Assembly: GCF_004138205.1 (NCBI RefSeq)
Contig: NZ_RXNQ01000036.1
Span: 186,001-250,000 of the forward strand
Length of the DNA: 64,000 nt
DNA from: Pedobacter sp. SYP-B3415
Lineage (GTDB): Bacteria > Bacteroidota > Bacteroidia > Sphingobacteriales > Sphingobacteriaceae
Direction of reading: 5' to 3'
Position 1 is the stretch's first letter; each line of letters opens with the position of its first letter. Below are positions 1 to 8,605 of this stretch, piece by piece. Under the pieces are notes generated by a model that was not told the origin of the DNA, made no database searches, and worked only from the letters and a program-made list of their open reading frames with translations. The translations under genes and the position numbers were made by a program.

Positions 1-620
1 GCTACAGCATGCGAGCGCTGAATGGTTTGCCATGCGTTATATTGATCTTTATTGGTCTCCTCGTCCTGGTCTGTAGCCCAACCGATGGCTGTAGGGTAAA
101 ACAAAATTTCTGCGCCCATCAGTGCAGTGATCCGCGAGGCTTCAGGGTACCACTGATCCCAGCAAATCAGAATGCCAATCTTGGCAAACTTCGTCTGGAA
201 AACTTTATAGCCAAGGTCGCCGGGCGTAAAATAAAATTTCTCATAAAAAGCTGGGTCATCCGGGATATGCATTTTCCGGTATTTACCCAAATAGGTGCCG
301 TCTGCATCCAGAACGGCAGTTGTATTGTGATAGAGCCCCGCAGTACGCTTCTCAAATAAAGAAGCGATGATTACTACGTTCAGTTCTTTCGCAACCGCAG
401 ACAAGGCGTCTGTCGATGGTCCCGGAATGGCTTCTGCAAGATCGAAGTTGTCATAATCTTCAACATCGCAAAAGTAAAGGGACGTAAAAAGTTCCTGCAG
501 GCAAACGATCTGCGCACCTTTTGCTGCGGCTTCCCGCACTTTCACTATAGCCTTATCAAGATTCTCCTGCTTGTCTTTGCTGCAAGTCATCTGTACAAGG
601 CCTACTTTTACTTTACTCAT
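1..620 (-). CDS. aguB: N-carbamoylputrescine amidase, C-terminus cut by window edge
   Basis: Nitrilase-superfamily amidase. The family hydrolyses N-carbamoylputrescine to putrescine, CO2 and ammonia, the last step of the agmatine route to polyamines, in the cytoplasm. About 206 residues are visible from ATG at 620. The catalytic triad can be read: Glu43 (CLQELF), Lys116 (YRKMHIP) and Cys153 (LICWDQWYPE). The CWDQWYPE context is typical of AguB rather than of a general nitrilase. The gene leaves the window at position 1, so the agmatine deiminase that usually adjoins it cannot be checked. The family call is firm; exact substrate is inferred. Confidence 0.85.
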   Translation of the reverse strand, partial: MSKVKVGLVQMTCSKDKQENLDKAIVKVREAAAKGAQIVCLQELFTSLYFCDVEDYDNFDLAEAIPGPSTDALSAVAKELNVVIIASLFEKRTAGLYHNTTAVLDADGTYLGKYRKMHIPDDPAFYEKFYFTPGDLGYKVFQTKFAKIGILICWDQWYPEASRITALMGAEILFYPTAIGWATDQDEETNKDQYNAWQTIQRSHAV

Positions 621-721
621 CTGCTTGAAAAATTTTGCTGCAAAGTTACGATTTTGTTCCGTAACAGCTCATAAGGACCTGCATAGGCATCAGATGCTTA
701 CCTGCTGCTGACACGATCATT

Positions 722-1870
722 TCAAAGGGCGGTGGCACGCCCGTGGGTGATACGTAATCCGGCGCTGAAGACCTGCGCTGTATCCAGTCTTTTTGCTGCG
801 GATGCGCGTATCAATGCTGCCGATCGTTTGAGCTTACCTTTAAACAGCGTTTTACCGTTTGAAGTAAGCCAAACCGGCCTGTCAAGATCGAGCATATCAT
901 CGTTAAGATAGATTGCCAACGACTGAAAGGTATTGGCTTCGAGCACAATTTCATTGCGATCTTTGCGAATGAGGACCCGCGCTGCATCGCCTGCTTTGGA
1001 TGCAGTATCTGTTCCAAGCCAGTAAAAATCAAAGTGCCGGCGATCGTCCTGTACCCAGATCACTTTTTCGGGCAGGGCATTTCTTTTAAATCCGGCCATC
1101 CATGAGATGGCAACCGTATCTTTCCGGTTCATCCAGTGTCCAAGGCCTTCGTAGATGTGCACATCATGTTTATAGGCGCCCGGGTCGGCAGCCTCCAGGC
1201 TGTCCAGTTTTTTGCCCCATACGGCGGCCAGCTTGTTCCGGTCATATGCTGCGTCGTTGCCGCCCATAAAAATTGCAAACGGGAGGTTTCTGAGCGGAAG
1301 TGCCGAGGCATCGCCGGGATGTCCCGCCATCATCGACGCAGCTGCCAGTCTGTCGGCCATGCGTGGCGCCAGCTGATACAAGCCGTCGCCTCCGGCAGAG
1401 TAACCAAGCAGGTAGACCCGGTTTGGATCGACACCTTCAAATACGACAGCGCTTTTAATTACTTCATCAAGCATGGCATCAATATGCTCTTCATGCCAGA
1501 GGTTCCAGGTATTGGTCGGTGCGCGCGGAACAAAATACAAGCCTTCTGCAGGACTGTACAGTTTCTTTTGATTTTCCCATTGCCCATCGTTCACCTTTGG
1601 CTGGGTGTTGCCGCCGCCATGCAGTGAAATATAGAGACTTCTCTTGCCAGCATCAGCCTGGCCAAACACCCTGGTTTCGAATTTCATGACCTTATCGCCA
1701 TAACTGATCGATTTTTTCTGCCATGCGGCGGCAGCCTGCCGGCGGTGATCAGTTTTAGCAGCGTCGACAGCCGAAACTGAAAGCTTTGCCGCAGTTGCCT
1801 TGTCCAGCTTTTGTGCGTTGGCAGTTGCATAAAGAGCCAGAAAAGTGCAGATCAGGAGTATCTTGTTCAT
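722..1870 (-). CDS. Secreted alpha/beta-hydrolase, PHB-depolymerase/esterase-like
   Basis: 382-residue protein with an N-terminal signal peptide (MNKILLICTFLALYATANAQ), so periplasmic or secreted. It has an oxyanion-type SLHGGG stretch, the nucleophile elbow GYSAGG near residue 160, and a candidate catalytic His in EGLGHWMNR near residue 245. The layout resembles polyhydroxybutyrate depolymerase and feruloyl-esterase-like hydrolases; the true ester substrate cannot be read. The start at 1870 is chosen because the signal peptide begins there. The frame stays open upstream to 2116, but that extension has no export signal and overlaps the next gene. It seems to be a single-gene unit. Confidence 0.75.
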   Translation of the reverse strand: MNKILLICTFLALYATANAQKLDKATAAKLSVSAVDAAKTDHRRQAAAAWQKKSISYGDKVMKFETRVFGQADAGKRSLYISLHGGGNTQPKVNDGQWENQKKLYSPAEGLYFVPRAPTNTWNLWHEEHIDAMLDEVIKSAVVFEGVDPNRVYLLGYSAGGDGLYQLAPRMADRLAAASMMAGHPGDASALPLRNLPFAIFMGGNDAAYDRNKLAAVWGKKLDSLEAADPGAYKHDVHIYEGLGHWMNRKDTVAISWMAGFKRNALPEKVIWVQDDRRHFDFYWLGTDTASKAGDAARVLIRKDRNEIVLEANTFQSLAIYLNDDMLDLDRPVWLTSNGKTLFKGKLKRSAALIRASAAKRLDTAQVFSAGLRITHGRATAL

Positions 1871-2021
1871 GTAAAAAGTTTGCTGCGAAAATACGTAGCA
1901 GAAAAGATATTCTGAAAAAGACTTTGGGGAGTGTGAGGCGTGCATGGCGGGGGAGCCAGGCTGCATTGGAAAGGTCTGTACGCGGACCGTCAGGCAATGC
2001 GGTTGCCGGTCATTATACCGC

Positions 2022-2231
2022 TTAGTGCATCTCCTGCTGGTATTCCTGCTGCAATTCGCCAAGGCATTTTGCGCACAGGCAACCATCGTACAATTCGCTG
2101 ATGTACTGCACTTCATTGATGCTCAGTTGTACAGCGCTGCACTGACATTTCGTATATGCGTTAGCCTTACATTCAATAGAACCACCGCAGCGTTCACAGG
2201 CTATAATTTCATGTTTACTATGCAGTTGCAT
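2022..2231 (-). CDS. Small cysteine-rich CWC-family protein
   Basis: 69-residue protein starting MQLHSKHEIIACERCGGS. Cysteines occur as CxxC pairs (CERC, CQC, CLCAKC), which looks like a zinc-binding ribbon and matches the cysteine-rich CWC family found widely in proteobacteria and Bacteroidota. The family's function is unknown. The start at 2231 is preferred over 2321 because the longer form would read through the strong terminator hairpin at 2248-2282. Confidence 0.65.
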   Translation of the reverse strand: MQLHSKHEIIACERCGGSIECKANAYTKCQCSAVQLSINEVQYISELYDGCLCAKCLGELQQEYQQEMH

Positions 2232-2247
2232 GGAGCAAAAATAAGCA

Positions 2248-2282
2248 CAAAAAACAAGGTCCCGGCAAAACCTGCCGGGACC
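2248..2282 (-). terminator. Intrinsic terminator after nrdA
   Basis: A perfect 10-bp inverted repeat (GGTCCCGGCA / TGCCGGGACC, 5-nt loop) is followed on the minus strand by a T-rich run. It lies about 55 bp past the nrdA stop and 17 bp before the CWC gene, so it separates the two transcription units. Confidence 0.85.
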
Positions 2283-2335
2283 TCGAAAAAATGGCATTGT
2301 AATGTAATTGTATAAAGGCACGCACCTTTATGTCT

Positions 2336-4714
2336 TTAACCGGAGCAGCTGATACAGCCTTCTTCCATGCTGCAAACCGGGCCATCAGGGATTTCGTCGA
2401 CGACGGCCTCAACTCTGGCAGGAATAACCGGTTCAATGGCTTTGCCGCCCTGGTTCTCAACGGTGAACTTAACCGCCTGAGACGCTGCCTGTGTACGCAG
2501 GTAATACATCCCTGTTTTAAGGCCTTTCTCCCATGCATAGAAATGCATTGAAGTAAGTTTCGCAGTGTTTGGGGCATTCACAAAGAGGTTTAGCGACTGC
2601 GACTGGCAGATATATGCACCGCGGTCTGCCGCCATATCAATGATGTTCCGCATTTTGATCTCCCAAACCGTTTTGTAAAGATCTTTAATGTAAGATGGAA
2701 TTTCCGGAATTGCCTGGATCGATCCATTCGCAAGGATGATCTGGTTTTTCATATCATTATTCCACAAGCCCAGCGCAACGAGGTCCCGGAGCAGGTGTTT
2801 ATTTACCACAATGAACTCACCGCTCAATACCCTGCGGGTGTAAATGTTTGACGTGTAAGGTTCAAAACATTCGTTGTTACCCAAAATCTGCGAGGTTGAT
2901 GCGGTTGGCATAGGCGCCACCAGAAGGGAGTTGCGAACACCGTGCTCCACCACGCTTTTGCGCAGTGATTCCCAATCCCAGCGGTTACTGTCAGGGCTAA
3001 CATTCCAGAGATCGAACTGGAACTGACCTTTTGAAAGCGGAGATCCTTTGAAGGTCTCGTATGGGCCTTCTTTTTTTGCAAGGTCGTTGGAAGCCGTCAT
3101 CGAAGCAAAATAAATGGTTTCGAAGATCTCTTTGTTCAGCTGCTTCGCTTCGTCGCTTTCAAATGGAAGGCGCATCAGGATGAATGCATCTGCAAGCCCC
3201 TGCACACCAAGACCGATCGGGCGGTGACGCAGGTTTGAAGTCTGTGCCTGTTCTACAGGATAGTAGTTGTGATCAATGATCTTGTTCAGGTTCAGGGTAG
3301 CCTGATAAGTCACTTCATACAATTTTTCATGATCGAACGTAGCGTTGTTTACAAACCTTGGCAGCGCAAGCGAGGCCAGGTTACAAACCGCTACTTCGTC
3401 TTTAGACGTATATTCGATGATTTCGGTACAAAGGTTTGAGCTCTTGATAGTACCAAGATTTTGCTGGTTCGATTTGCTGTTTGCAGCATCTTTGTACAGC
3501 AGGTATGGCGTACCTGTTTCGATCTGCGAGTCCAGGATTGCAAACCAAAGCTCCTGAGCTTTTACAACACGACGGGCACGTCCCTCCTGCTCATAGCCGG
3601 TATACAATTTTTCGAACTCTGCGCCAAAGCAATCGGCGAGGCCTGGTGCTTCATGCGGACAGAATAGGCTCCAGTCGGCATTGTCTTTTACGCGTTGCAT
3701 GAAGAGGTCGCACATCCAGAGCGCATAAAACAGGTCACGCGCGCGCATTTCCTCTTTACCATGGTTCTTGCGCAGGTCAAGGAATTCAAAAATATCTGCA
3801 TGCCATGGCTCAAGGTAGATAGCGAAAGCACCTTTGCGTTTGCCGCCGCCCTGATCTACATAACGTGCGGTATCATTGAAGACGCGCAGCATTGGAATAA
3901 TTCCATTGCTGGTACCGTTTGTACCACCGATATAAGAACCGGTCGCGCGGATATTATGGATGCTCAGGCCGATACCACCGGCGCTTTGCGAAATTTTAGC
4001 AGTTTGTTTCAGTGTGTCGTAAATGCCATCGATACTATCGTCCTGCATGGTAAGCAGGAAACATGAAGACATCTGGGGCTTTGGTGTACCTGCATTGAAA
4101 AGCGTTGGGGTAGCATGCGTAAACCACCGCTCACTCATCAGGTGGTAAGTCTTAATGGCGCTTTCAATGTCTTCTTTATGGATACCCACCGACACACGCA
4201 TAAACAGGTGCTGCGGACGCTCAACGATCTGTCCGTTTACCTTAAGGAGGTAGGATTTTTCAAGGGTCTTAAAGCCAAAATAATCGAAGCCGAAGTCGCG
4301 GTCATAGATGATCGAACTGTCAAGAATGTCGGCATTTTTTTCGATGATTTCCCAAACATCATCGGCAATAAGAGGTGCCTCTTTTTTTGCTTTCGGGTCT
4401 ACGTACTCGTAGAGCATTTTCATGGTTCCCGAGAACGATTTGATGGTGTTTTTGTGCAGGTTTGACACCGCGATACGTGATGCGAGAAGCGCGTAATCAG
4501 GGTGTTTTGTAGTTAAAGAAGCAGCTGTCTCTGCCGCGAGGTTGTCCAGTTCAGAGGTAGTTACTCCGTCATACAAACCTTCGATCACTTTTTTTGCTAC
4601 GTCAATCGGATCGACCAGTTCCGGGTTGAGGCTATAGCACAGTTTTTGAATCCGCGCGGTGATCTTGTCGAATTGCACCGCTTCTTTGCGACCGTCTCTT
4701 TTGATTACAAACAT
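2336..4714 (-). CDS. nrdA: Ribonucleoside-diphosphate reductase, large subunit (class Ia)
   Basis: Reduces NDPs to dNDPs together with NrdB. 792 residues. An N-terminal ATP-cone (MFVIKRDGRKEAVQFDKI) indicates allosteric activity control by dATP. Active-site elements are visible: SSCFLL, the N-x-C-x-E motif in SNLCTEI, and the C-terminal redox pair in the final MEEGCISCSG. The sequence style is that of the eukaryote-like class Ia enzymes common in Bacteroidota. It lies 105 bp downstream of nrdB on the same strand, so the pair is probably one operon ending at the hairpin at 2248-2282. Confidence 0.95.
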   Translation of the reverse strand: MFVIKRDGRKEAVQFDKITARIQKLCYSLNPELVDPIDVAKKVIEGLYDGVTTSELDNLAAETAASLTTKHPDYALLASRIAVSNLHKNTIKSFSGTMKMLYEYVDPKAKKEAPLIADDVWEIIEKNADILDSSIIYDRDFGFDYFGFKTLEKSYLLKVNGQIVERPQHLFMRVSVGIHKEDIESAIKTYHLMSERWFTHATPTLFNAGTPKPQMSSCFLLTMQDDSIDGIYDTLKQTAKISQSAGGIGLSIHNIRATGSYIGGTNGTSNGIIPMLRVFNDTARYVDQGGGKRKGAFAIYLEPWHADIFEFLDLRKNHGKEEMRARDLFYALWMCDLFMQRVKDNADWSLFCPHEAPGLADCFGAEFEKLYTGYEQEGRARRVVKAQELWFAILDSQIETGTPYLLYKDAANSKSNQQNLGTIKSSNLCTEIIEYTSKDEVAVCNLASLALPRFVNNATFDHEKLYEVTYQATLNLNKIIDHNYYPVEQAQTSNLRHRPIGLGVQGLADAFILMRLPFESDEAKQLNKEIFETIYFASMTASNDLAKKEGPYETFKGSPLSKGQFQFDLWNVSPDSNRWDWESLRKSVVEHGVRNSLLVAPMPTASTSQILGNNECFEPYTSNIYTRRVLSGEFIVVNKHLLRDLVALGLWNNDMKNQIILANGSIQAIPEIPSYIKDLYKTVWEIKMRNIIDMAADRGAYICQSQSLNLFVNAPNTAKLTSMHFYAWEKGLKTGMYYLRTQAASQAVKFTVENQGGKAIEPVIPARVEAVVDEIPDGPVCSMEEGCISCSG

Positions 4715-4819
4715 GTTTTTTTATTTAAGGTAGCGTGCCGGTGATCAAGCGCCGGCATCAAATCATTAAATTATTCGGAGCACACGGTCTTGACCCCTGC
4801 GCGCTCCGGCGGTATTTTT

Positions 4820-5797
4820 TTAAAAATCTTCGTCGAGTGAGAAACTTTGTGCTTTGTCTTCTGCAGCGGTTAGCACACCACTTTTCTGGTAGTCGCCTAC
4901 GCGCTTTTCAAAAAAGTTGGTTTTTCCCTGCAGGGAGATCATTTCCATAAAATCGAATGGGTTGGTAGCCCCGTATATTTTCGAATAACCAAGTTCCTGA
5001 GACCAGCGGTCGGCCACAAACTCAATGTATTGAGACATCAGCTTTGCATTCATACCGATCAGCGCAACCGGCAGTGCGTCGGTTACAAATTCCTTTTCAA
5101 TTTCAACCGCATCTCTTATGATTGTATGTACCTGTTCTTCGCTGAGTTTATTCTTAAGCATGCCATACAGCAGACAGGCAAATTCGCAGTGAGAACCCTC
5201 ATCCCTCGAGATGAGTTCATTGCTGAAGGTCAGGCCTGGCATCAGACCGCGTTTTTTCAGCCAGAATATTGAGCAGAAGCTGCCGCTGAAGAAAATCCCT
5301 TCTACCGCAGCAAAGGCAACCAGCCGCTCGGCAAAGGTTCCGTTCTCAATCCATTTCAGCGCCCATTCAGCTTTTTTGGCTACGCAGGGCACAGTATCAA
5401 TAGCGTGGAACAGCCGGTCTTTTTCTTCAGGATCTTTTACATAAGTATCGATCAATAAGGCATAGGTTTCAGAATGGATGTTTTCCATCATGATCTGAAA
5501 GCCATAGAAACACCGCGCTTCAGGAATCTGCACTTCGCTCATGAAATTCACGGCCAGATTCTCGTTCACAATACCATCACTTGCCGCAAAAAATGCAAGA
5601 ATGTGCGAAATGAAATGTCTTTCGCCACTGTTCAGGTTATTCCAGTCTTTCAAGTCATCTGAAAGGTCGATCTCCTCAGCAGTCCAGAAACTGGCCTCGC
5701 TTTTTTTGTACATCTCCCAGATGGCCGGATAATTAATCGGAAGGATAACAAAGCGATCCTTATTCTCTTTTAATAATACTTCTTCTTCGTTTTGCAT
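4820..5797 (-). CDS. nrdB: Ribonucleoside-diphosphate reductase, small subunit (class Ia)
   Basis: Di-iron/tyrosyl-radical R2 subunit that starts the radical for NrdA. About 325 residues from ATG 5797. Iron-ligand segments are visible: FWTAEEIDL, GERHFISHI, MMENIHSETY, AVEGIFFSG and ISRDEGSHCEF. The FYGFQIMMENIHSE stretch matches the eukaryote-like R2 group. The frame also opens with a TTG at 5845, adding 16 residues. The ATG is preferred because MQNEEEVLLKENKDRF matches the usual R2 start. First gene of the nrdB-nrdA operon. Confidence 0.93.
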   Translation of the reverse strand: MQNEEEVLLKENKDRFVILPINYPAIWEMYKKSEASFWTAEEIDLSDDLKDWNNLNSGERHFISHILAFFAASDGIVNENLAVNFMSEVQIPEARCFYGFQIMMENIHSETYALLIDTYVKDPEEKDRLFHAIDTVPCVAKKAEWALKWIENGTFAERLVAFAAVEGIFFSGSFCSIFWLKKRGLMPGLTFSNELISRDEGSHCEFACLLYGMLKNKLSEEQVHTIIRDAVEIEKEFVTDALPVALIGMNAKLMSQYIEFVADRWSQELGYSKIYGATNPFDFMEMISLQGKTNFFEKRVGDYQKSGVLTAAEDKAQSFSLDEDF

Positions 5798-6382
5798 AAG
5801 CGCATCAGGTTTTTGTAACACATCATCTTTGGGAAAAGCCGACAATTATCCCGGCGGTGAATTTCACCACTGAAAAAAATGCATAACTATTTCCCTTATT
5901 TTATCTCCTTCGTAAAACAAATCCGTTTCATCAGATAATCATATTGTGACTGAGCTTGCAGGTGCAATTCCAAAGAAATCTTTGGTAAATCGAATCAGAA
6001 CGATGCTTTCTAAAACTCTAGATCACAATACTTTAAACTACATAATGAACGACGGATTTCCCTTAGAATTCGCTAAAACAAATATATAACAAGGGGCACT
6101 TTTCCTTTTCAAAAGTTGTTAACACAAACGCTCAGGATGGGGAAAAGTCGATCAGTCCAAAGTCATAATCGGGGCGAAAAAATGCTAATCATTTCTTTTT
6201 AAGGGCTTAGCGAAACTTCACAAGTGTTAATAAGTATTGAAAAGGCGCTTTTTTATTGACTTATACCCCTTCAAAAGTCAATAGACCATGCTTGCAGACA
6301 GCGCGTTAACAAAACTGATTTGGTCAGCCGTAGATGATCGTTCCTGACCTTGAATGGTAAACCAGCGGTAGCGCAGACCATC
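5798..6382. other. Long intergenic region upstream of nrdB
   Basis: About 585 bp without a convincing gene between the divergent-end context of the rlpA-like gene and nrdB. It is AT-rich. A minus-strand TATATTTG (6086-6079) fits the Bacteroidota -7 box, and a TTTG lies 23 bp further upstream, longer than the usual spacing. It is only a weak candidate nrdB promoter. I see no clear NrdR box, riboswitch or terminator. Confidence 0.4.
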
Positions 6383-6772
6383 TTATTTTTTCAGCATGTA
6401 GGTAATCTGTACGCGTGCCTGGCCGTGGCGGTAAAAGCCGAGGGCTTTTGCTGCGGCTGCCGACACATCGATAATAAACCGGCGGGTAAAAGGACCCCGG
6501 TCATTGACAGTTACATCTACAGATTTGCCATTGCTAAGGTTGGTCACGGTGACTACGGTGCCGAAGGGCAGGCTGCGGTGAGCGGCGGTGAATTTCTTCG
6601 CGCGGTAGCGTTGCCCGCTTGTTGTGTGGTGCCCCTCAAAACGTTTTGCATAGTATGTTGCCAGACCTGTTCTTACCGTTGCTGTCGAGTCAGCACTGCT
6701 GTCTGACTGCTGTGCAGAAGCCAGACCGAGCGCTAAAAACAAGAAACAGATGACCGTTAAAGCGTGCTTCAT
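6383..6772 (-). CDS. RlpA-like double-psi beta-barrel protein
   Basis: 129 residues with a signal peptide (MKHALTVICFLFLALGLASAQ). The mature part has the RlpA signatures GLATYYAKRFEGHHTTSGQRY, RSLPFGTVVTVTN and NDRGPF, ending in the barrel strand VQITYML. RlpA proteins are septal or envelope lytic transglycosylases acting on denuded glycan. This short form has no SPOR domain, so septal targeting is not expected from its sequence. Periplasmic or secreted; enzymatic activity inferred only. Confidence 0.8.
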   Translation of the reverse strand: MKHALTVICFLFLALGLASAQQSDSSADSTATVRTGLATYYAKRFEGHHTTSGQRYRAKKFTAAHRSLPFGTVVTVTNLSNGKSVDVTVNDRGPFTRRFIIDVSAAAAKALGFYRHGQARVQITYMLKK

Positions 6773-6900
6773 TGCGGTTTGTCAAAAAGCAAATATAACA
6801 AACGCGGTCACTAACCAAAAAAAACCTGCGTTTACATGCAATCCAGGCAGTTGATCCGTTCCAGGGGTAAACTGAAATGCCTATCTTCGAATACAGAACG

Positions 6901-7932
6901 ATGAAAGTAGACAAAGAAAAAAGCGAGCTTCTTGACGATGCCATTGCGGAATGGGAAAGCCGGGGCCTTATAACGGAAGAGACAGGACAAAAGCTGCGGC
7001 GAACCTATGAAGTGAAATCTTTTGACTGGCTGCGACTTGCCCAATACTCTTTCTGGGTAGCCCTGGCCTGCGGCGTGATCTCGCTTGGGGCGCTGCTCAT
7101 AGATCCTTCTATTCTGAAACAGCTGGAACGCATTTACGAAACATCAGATATCGTTATCGCGCTTGTGTCGTTTGCCCTTGCCGGATGGCTGTATGTAGCT
7201 GGTTTCAGACGCAAGAAAAAACGGGCCAGCCTCCGCTTCAGCAACGAAGCAATCCTGTTCATGGCGGTTCTGTTTACGGCCAATGGCATTGCATATTTCG
7301 GCAAATCAATAGACCGCGGCACCGGCCACTTCAGCCTGCTTATTCTTGCATCTGTCTTTGTGTACGGACTGATCGGATACTTCTTCCGCTCCCGCATGAT
7401 ATGGGCATTTGCCCTGATTTCTCTGGGCGCATGGTTTGGCACAGAAACCGGTTATCTGAGCCGCAACGACTACTACCTGGGAATGAACTACCCGCTGCGC
7501 TTTGTATGTTTCGGTGCAGCACTTACGGGTCTTTCGCTCCTGCTTAAAAAGCACAAAACCCTGTCTTACTTTTACCAGGTAAGTTACCTGAGCGGAATGA
7601 TGTACCTTTTTATATCGCTTTGGTTTCTTTCCGTTTTCGGGAATTTCAGTAACCTTGATGACTGGTACAAGGTTCGGCAGCTCAGTCTCTTCTACTGGGG
7701 AATCATCTCAGCTGCGGCCTGCGTCTTGAGCACCTGGATCGGCCTGAAATACCGCGATGACATTGCGCGCGAGTTTGGTATTACTTTCCTGTTTATCAAC
7801 CTTTATACCCGCTATTTTGAGTATTTCTGGGATAGCTGGCATAAAGCACTCTTTTTTTCGGTACTGGCCGCTTCGTTCTGGCTGATCGGCCGGAAGGCAG
7901 AAAAGATATGGAATCTCGATTTTTTGAAGTAG
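6901..7932 (+). CDS. DUF2157-like multi-spanning membrane protein
   Basis: About 343 residues. A soluble N-terminus of about 50 residues (ELLDDAIAEWESRGLITEETGQKL) resembles the DUF2157 start, followed by about nine or ten hydrophobic segments ending in a positively charged tail. The function of the family is unknown. ATG 6901 (MKVDKEKSE) is preferred; ATG 6877 in the same frame would add eight residues. Transcribed alone, divergently from the RlpA-like gene. Confidence 0.65.
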   Translation: MKVDKEKSELLDDAIAEWESRGLITEETGQKLRRTYEVKSFDWLRLAQYSFWVALACGVISLGALLIDPSILKQLERIYETSDIVIALVSFALAGWLYVAGFRRKKKRASLRFSNEAILFMAVLFTANGIAYFGKSIDRGTGHFSLLILASVFVYGLIGYFFRSRMIWAFALISLGAWFGTETGYLSRNDYYLGMNYPLRFVCFGAALTGLSLLLKKHKTLSYFYQVSYLSGMMYLFISLWFLSVFGNFSNLDDWYKVRQLSLFYWGIISAAACVLSTWIGLKYRDDIAREFGITFLFINLYTRYFEYFWDSWHKALFFSVLAASFWLIGRKAEKIWNLDFLK

Positions 7933-7968
7933 GCTGTCGCCGGGACTCCACGATCCGGCGTCTATAGA

Positions 7969-8589
7969 TTACTTAATCAGATGCACATACACCAGCTTAC
8001 CTACATGGTAGGCCCCGAGCCCCAGAAAAAGAAAAGCAATACTTTTGCTGATGATATAACTGCTCAGGTCAAATTTCTCCTGGATGTAACGGGCAAAGTG
8101 AGAGAAACCGTACAGGGCAAGGCCTGCGCCGATCCCCGAACCGATACTGAAAATGATCAGGGAAACGTTTCCGATCTCAATCCACTCATGCGCAATGAGG
8201 TAGGTCCCCACAAAGAGCCAGTATGGTAATTGCATCGGGTTCAGCACGCCAAGAAGCATCCCGTATTTAATGCTGTCGCGGTTTGAGGTTTCGGCTTTCG
8301 GCATCTCTTTCCGGCTTCGCCAGGTAATAACCCCCAGCACGCTGAACATAATGATCATAAATACATCGATCACTTCGCCGAATTTGAACTCACTGCTTAG
8401 CCATTGCACGAAACGCATGATGCAGAAAGTAAAGAACACCTCTACAGAAGCAAAGGCAATGATGAAGGCATATGCCTGCCTGATTCCCCTGGTAATGGAG
8501 ATCTGCACCACCGTGAGGTTGATGTTACCGGGCGGGATGTATCCGATGGCGTTCAAAACAACACCCAATACGAAGGTGAGAAAAAGCAT
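7969..8589 (-). CDS. LysE-type translocator
   Basis: 206 residues, about six membrane segments. The N-terminus MLFLTFVLGVVLNAIGYIPPGNINLTVV carries the PPG motif of the LysE/RhtB superfamily, which exports amino acids or related metabolites. The substrate is not deducible. It starts 16 bp after the uvrA stop on the same strand, so it may be co-transcribed with uvrA. Confidence 0.8.
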   Translation of the reverse strand: MLFLTFVLGVVLNAIGYIPPGNINLTVVQISITRGIRQAYAFIIAFASVEVFFTFCIMRFVQWLSSEFKFGEVIDVFMIIMFSVLGVITWRSRKEMPKAETSNRDSIKYGMLLGVLNPMQLPYWLFVGTYLIAHEWIEIGNVSLIIFSIGSGIGAGLALYGFSHFARYIQEKFDLSSYIISKSIAFLFLGLGAYHVGKLVYVHLIK

Positions 8590-8605
8590 GGCTGCAAATG
8601 TACAA

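Noticed and set aside
1136..1627. 163-codon frame opposite the esterase gene
   Set aside because: Antisense to a gene with signal peptide and catalytic motifs; no family resemblance of its own.
2330..4465. Several open frames of 60-123 codons opposite nrdA
   Set aside because: They lie fully inside the well-supported nrdA gene on the other strand and have no domain signals.
5798..6382. Searched for an NrdR box or cobalamin riboswitch before nrdB
   Set aside because: No pair of NrdR-like boxes or B12-box sequence could be read; only a weak -7 candidate.
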